Position numbers and translations under genes: made by a program
Source: Datisca glomerata
Taxonomy: Eukaryota; Streptophyta; Magnoliopsida; Cucurbitales; Datiscaceae
DNA length: 64,000 nt
Direction: 5' to 3'
NCBI GenBank assembly: GCA_003255025.1
Contig: QANY01008140.1
Location: 1-64,000 of the forward strand
Notes under the pieces: model-generated
Told to the model about the DNA's origin: nothing
Databases searched by the model: none
The model's input: the letters and a program-made list of their open reading frames with translations, nothing else
In this document: positions 59,283 through 64,000 of the stretch, in pieces
Layout of the letters: each line of letters begins with the position of its first letter
Position numbering within the stretch: position 1 is the first letter of the stretch

Positions 59283-60990
59283 ATGTTTTTAATCCTCGGT
59301 ACACCATGTCATCCTTTAAGCTTCATGTTACTTTATTAGATTTTTATGTATTTTTTCTTTGTGGATATTGGACTTCCAAGGGAAACACCAAAGGTATAAC
59401 ATGGCCCTCTTGGAAAAGATTAACAGAGAGTAAAGATGGAGGTGGTTTAGCTTTCAGAGACCTGGATTGTTTGAACTTAGGTATGTTGGCTAAGGAAGGG
59501 TGGGAATTCTTTCTTCCCCTTCAAGCTTTCTAGCTAGATTTTTTAAAGCAAAGTACTATCGAATGGCGATATTCTTTGAGCAAAGCTTGGTTCGAATCCT
59601 TTTTGGAGATAGAGGAGTATGATTGAGGGTAGAAAGATGCGGATGCACTGTATGCATTGGAGAGTGGGTAATGGTAAAAGCATCAATATTTGGGAAGATC
59701 CGCGGGTACCAAGACCGCTGAAATTGAAGTTTTTTTCTCCTCGAAACGCATCATTGCATATGGTTAGTGATCTTATCACCTCTAAGTGCCGGTGGAATAC
59801 TCGTGTCCTCCAAGTTGCCTTTCTTAAGATGTTGAGTTAATATGTCAAATTCCACTTAGTAATTCCGGTGTCAGTGATGCTTTTGTGTGGATTATTCGAG
59901 GGGCATCAAATATACAGTTAAATCCAGATATAAAGTTGCACTGGAACTGCACAGTAATGAGCTCCTTGGCCGTAGAGATTTGGGACAACCTAGTACACCT
60001 ACAAATAATACAGCCTACTGGAAAGGAATATGGAAGCTAAAAACCCCACCGAAAATTAAAGAATTCATATGGTGATGCTCGAGGAATTTTATTGCAGTTA
60101 AATCTAATATGAAACAATGAGGTACGAATATTAATACTTCTTGTCCGCTATGTAAAACATGTGAAGAAGATGGATGCCATCTATTTTTTGGTGTGTTTTT
60201 GCATGTGCTTTCTGGTTCGATAGCCCTTTTCCCCTTGATTTCAAGTTCTTTAAAGGGGGTAAATTTCATGGAAATTTGGGAAGAGTTCTATTTTCAAATG
60301 AATCGTGCAGAGGATGGTGATGAAATTATACAGTGGGCTGCCTTTGGTATATGGAGAATCTGGAAATCCTGGAACGATGCTTGCTTTAATGAAAATTTGC
60401 AAAACCAGATGGATGCAATCAACTTGAATAATAGACAGGTTGAGGATTTAAAAAAAAGCCACATTTTTACACAGGAGTGTAGGGAAAAGTTTCAGCCAAA
60501 AAAGATCGAGGAGGATGTTCCAGCAAGTTGGCGACTTATATCTGACGCTTCTTTAAAAGACAATAGAGGCGGCTTGGGATGGGTTTTATTTGATCAGGAA
60601 AGGTCAACTTTCAGCATGGAGTTCAAAGAGGTATCGTACGTCCCAAATGCCTTTACCGCAGAAGCCATGGAAATCCAGTGGGCACTCGAAGCTTGTGGTT
60701 TTCCTAACACTGGTCACTTCTGCATTGAAATTGACGGACTGAGGGTAAAAATGTTCAAGATGCTGATATTGGAGCAATCGTAGCTGATATCCTACATCTC
60801 ACAAGACAAGCGAATTCTATTTCTTTGAAGTTCATTTCTCGCAATTGTAATAGTTTAGCTCATCATCTAGCTTCAATTGGTTTTAGGGGAGATAATCAAG
60901 TTTGCAAGGATACTATCCCTATTTGGGTATCCGATTTCTTGTAATTGTTTTCCTGATTATCGTCTTTGATTGACAAAATAAAAACTAAAA
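59283..60990 (+). pseudogene. L1-type LINE ORF2, C-terminal part with RNase H
   Basis: The fragment begins within the end of the reverse-transcriptase domain (NPRYTMSSFKLHVTLLDF). It continues ITWPSWKRLTESKDGGGLAF RDLDCLNLGMLAKEGW, then WRVGNGKSINIWEDPRVP (59660-59713), and the zf-RVT region YTVKSRYKVAL..YWKGIWKLKTPPKIKEFIW (59909-60073) with CPLCKTCEEDGCH. RNase H runs 60530-60930 (LISDASLKDNRGGLGWVLFD, FTAEAMEIQWALEAC, then SRNCNSLAHHLAS out of frame). A tail with AAAATAAAAACTAAAA ends it near 60990. Several stops are present. It may be the 3' part of the LINE whose 5' parts lie at 36430 and 43762; the RT core is missing. Confidence 0.82.
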
Positions 60991-61706
60991 GGGGTGCGAT
61001 CCTTCAAACGTACTTCCATGAATTTGAAAAATAAGGGGGAAATTGCATTGTGCAATGAGGCAGATCTTTAATTACTTGGAATAGAGCATAAACTTAAAAG
61101 AATTTAAAAAACCATGCAGGACACAGAAAATTATATTGGAGTATAAATTGAAATTTGATGAACAATACATCAAAGAAAAACTAGTTCGATAAACTTCATG
61201 AATCAAATTTTTAATTCGTTGAATTTCAAGTATGGTTAAATGGATCAAAACTCATATCTTTCTTGAAAAATGAAAGGGAAGAAGAAGCCCTTTCATTATA
61301 AATTAGAAAGATCCCACTATAGAAGACTATTGATTAAGTATAGTACATATAGCTATGCATGAACTACTCAAATGGACTTTTCAAAGCTAATCTAATTAGA
61401 AAGAGCCAGCAGTGATGAAACTTTTACATTTCTTTCTATTTACTTGAGATATTTCGAGTTCATATATAGCTCGGAAACATTATGAGTTGATAACACGTCA
61501 TTCAAACCATTACACCCATCATTTAGCTCAATCATACATTAGACAGAATGTAATTTAATGCTTAATAATTATGCCGAAGCAAGACCGCTTCTTATTCATC
61601 AAATTAGTTTATTTATTTAATTTATTCATGGTAAAAGCCAAGGGGTGAGTATCAATATCTCCCCTCCATATAAATAATACTCAGAAAGAGTAGGAAGAAA
61701 AACAAC
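60991..61706. other. 3' flank of PR-4 copy C, no gene seen
   Basis: The stretch is AT-rich and has no open frame of note. It corresponds to the downstream region of copy C. Confidence 0.45.
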
Positions 61707-64000
61707 TTAATCGCCACAGTCGACGAAGTCGTAGTTGACAATAAGATGGCCTCGAGCATTCCCATTTCCATTGGTATCTAAGCTTTGAAAGACAGCTGCA
61801 TCTAAATCAAGACCTCCATTGCTGCATTGATCCACTATTCTCACTGTTGCTTGAGATCTTGTTTCTGTGTTTGTCACCTGCATCATCATCCATGCAACCA
61901 TTAGTCATATGATCCTCAGTAAATATTTAATATCGCACAATAATACATAATATGTGTGTTCTATATCCTCTTTATGAATGATGGCCATTCTATAATACTG
62001 TGAGTGCACGCTACAGGAGGAGAGAGGAAAAGAGAGTCAGATGGAGAGAGAAACTTAAATTTTCTATCTCCTATAAACTAATTTTGGGTTATTTGAGCAA
62101 CTATATCACTTTTAATTTGGGTTAGAGAAAATGTACCCTTTTTAAAAACTCATAATATTATACCGTGAACCACCAACTTCACATCAACCACTTACAATAT
62201 CCCTATTCCCTCATCATTTCTCTTCCATTCCATGCAAATATCAAATCAACACAACTACCAACTTCGCCATTTTAGCTCTCCTCTCATCTTCAATGAATGT
62301 CCTCCTCCTCCTCCTTCCTCTTCTTTTTAGACTTCTTCGAGACCTTGTGACTCCTTCTTCTTCTTCAACAAGAGCCGCTCTAGTACCCATTCGTCTCTTA
62401 TTTTTGTATGCATAAAATGATTCAAGTAATGGTTCAAGTAATGGCAGAATAAAACCAACTACTTAAATGAGTCAAGTAGTCAAAACAACTACTAGAATAC
62501 TTCAAGTACTGCCACTGATGTCTGGGTTGTTGATGCAAGAAAAAATAATACTTGAAAGGTTCGAGTATTCATAACAAACTACTTGAATCCTTCAAGTAGT
62601 TACATGCCCTGGATAAATGACTATAAGAATCAAAATAAATACTTAAAGGATTCAATTAAATAGTTTTTATAACTACTTGAACCATTCAAGTAGTTGCATG
62701 TTCTCTAGATAAATGACTACTTGAAGGGTTCAAGTAATTATAAAAAACTACTTGAACCCTTCAAGTAGTCACATGCTCTCTGGATAACTGACTACTTTAA
62801 GGGTTCAAGTAGTCACATGCTCTCACTGGATAGTTGACTACTTGAACCCTTCAAGTAGTAATTTGTTCACTACTTAAGAAGTTCAAGTAGGTGTATCTGA
62901 CTATTTGAACATTTTAAATAGTGATTTTGATTTTAGAAGTTAAAACAAGTAACTATTTGAAGGGTTCAAGTAGTTGCATCTTACTACTTGAACCATTTAA
63001 GTAGTGATTTTGATTTTGAAAGTCAAAATAAGTAACTACTTGAAGGGTTCAAGTGATCACTTATTCACTACTTGGAGGGTTCAAATAAGTGTATCTGATT
63101 ACTTGAACCCTTCAAGTAGTCATTGACCTCTTCAAGTAGTCAGTCATCCAGTAAGAACAAGTGACTACTTGAACTCCTCAAGTAGTCAGTTATATAGATA
63201 GTATGTGAATACTTGAAGAGTTCAAGTAATTTTATAACTACTTGAACCCTTCAAGTAGTGGTTGTCACTACTTGAAACCTTCAAGTGATCATTTTGATTC
63301 TTACAATCAGTTATCTAGAGAGCATGTGACTACTTGAAGGGTTCAAGTATTTTTTTTATAACGACTTGTACCCTTTAAGTATTTAATTAGATTCTTGTAG
63401 TCAGTTATCCAGGGCATGTGAGTACTTGGAGGAGGAGGAGGAGGAGGAAGAAGGAGAAGGAGAAGGAGGAGAAGAAGAAGAAGGAGAAGGAGAAGGAGAA
63501 GGAGAAGGAAGATGAGGAGGCGGAGGAGGGCCTTTGTTGAAGATAGAGAAAAGAGCTAAAATGGTGAAGTTGATATTTGTTTTGATTTGATATTTGCATG
63601 GGGAATGGAAGAGAAACGATGAGTGAAGAGAGAAATTGTAGTGATTGATGTGAAGTTGATGAGTCAGGTGTATAATATTCCGAGTTTTCAAAAAGTTGTA
63701 CATATGTTGTTGTTACACTAACATAGAATTTTTCTATAAATTAAATTAACTCAACAACTGTTTTGGGAGAAGATTAATTGTTTGCATGTGACATTTATAA
63801 ATTTTCAAGAGAGAAGGAATACTACTTACCCTCAAGCACCTGCCACAAGAAGCCTGACCACGAGGGCCGACAGGTCCACAAAAGGCAGTCCAGCCATACT
63901 TACTACGCCATGACAAAGGTTTATTAGCATCCCACGTTGCGCAGTAAGCACTCACTGCATTCAAATCCCATCCATTCTGCGGTGCATTGTAAAAGTGGTA
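61707..64000 (-). CDS. PR-4 copy C, 5' part outside the window
   Basis: Exon 2 is 61707-61877 (57 codons including TAA, acceptor TGCAG before GTG) and exon 1 is visible from 63830 (donor GTAAGT) to the window end. Exon 1 encodes [20 protein letters not shown] through [17 protein letters not shown]. Exon 2 encodes [18 protein letters not shown] and ends [14 protein letters not shown]. All six barwin cysteines are present and both exons are in phase, with no stop. Compared with copy B, exon 2 differs at several places ([18 protein letters not shown] against [18 protein letters not shown]), so the copies are not recent duplicates. Whether it has a hevein domain cannot be seen. The intron is about 1.95 kb because a foldback element sits in it. 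Confidence 0.9.
61981..62109. other. Intron sequence between exon 2 and the foldback element
   Basis: The sequence contains a GA-rich stretch (AGGAGGAGAGAGGAAAAGAGAG). No other signal was seen. Confidence 0.4.
62420..63410. repeat. Palindromic 23-bp word array
   Basis: About 25 full or partial copies of ACTACTTGAA-NNN-TTCAAGTAGT occur, with the centre mostly CCC or GGG. Copies are 40-60 bp apart and some are direct neighbours. Mutations rarely fall in both arms of one copy, as judged by eye. Confidence 0.8.
63420..63535. repeat. GGA/GAA microsatellite
   Basis: A nearly pure GGAGGAGAAGAAGG tract lies at the inner end of the right arm of the foldback element, with a shorter CTCCTC counterpart at about 62298-62325. 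The open Ser/Pro-rich frames on the minus strand are caused by it. Confidence 0.85.

Larger units (their letters stand above)
62110..63712. mobile_element. 1.6-kb foldback (long-TIR) element in the intron of PR-4 copy C
   Basis: The left arm (about 62110-62400) and right arm (about 63420-63712) are inverted copies of at least 180 bp, sharing AATATTATAC, CAACTTCACATCAA, CTCTTCCATTCC, ATGCAAATATCAAATC and CCATTTTAGCTC, then a CTCCTC/GAGGAG tract. The centre (62420-63410) is packed with a palindromic word, ACTACTTGAA and its complement three bases apart, joined by CACATGCTCTCTGGATAA in the left half and its complement in the right half. The whole is thus one large hairpin made of small hairpins. 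It has no coding capacity. Long arms suggest a MULE-type or foldback transposon. Confidence 0.78.

Noticed and set aside
63401..63703. Ser/Pro-rich frames on the minus strand
   Set aside because: They are readings of the GGA/GAA microsatellite in the foldback element arm.

Overview
The window is nuclear DNA of a dicot plant, probably an asterid (the order is a guess). It carries spliced genes for a hevein-plus-barwin pathogenesis protein (PR-4), plant Ty1/copia, gypsy-type, L1, CACTA, MULE and hAT elements, and AT-rich spacers. Nothing bacterial was seen: no CRISPR array and no operons.

The only host genes recognised are three minus-strand PR-4 copies. Copy A (exon 1 at 12282-12700) is a pseudogene with three single-base frame changes and no second exon in the window. 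Copy B (31309-33047) reads cleanly through two exons and predicts 199 residues. Copy C (61707 to beyond 64000) is clean as far as visible but its 5' end lies outside. Each copy has a transposon in or directly beside its intron: a CACTA element in A, a MITE in B and a large foldback element in C.

The rest is a graveyard of nested transposons. 1-6300: minisatellites surround a decayed plant-mobile-domain (PMD) gene. 6703-7078: a hAT MITE with a perfect 8-bp target duplication. 7193-11864: a CACTA element with both ends. 13112-27645: a non-autonomous gypsy-type element flanked by TATAA, split by a Ty1/copia element (18337-27413, flanked by CTTGG), which itself carries an antisense LTR fragment. 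27651-36410: AT-rich spacer, PR-4 copy B, a SINE-like unit, a MITE and a probable solo LTR. 36430-60990: pieces of an L1-type LINE interrupted by a minus-strand copia element, a small MULE carrying what looks like a captured plastid sigma-factor (SIGE-like) fragment, a second MULE with its own PMD gene, and two right-hand CACTA ends. 60991-64000: PR-4 copy C.

All boundaries, repeats and splice sites were read by eye; similarity statements rest on family knowledge, not on a database search.
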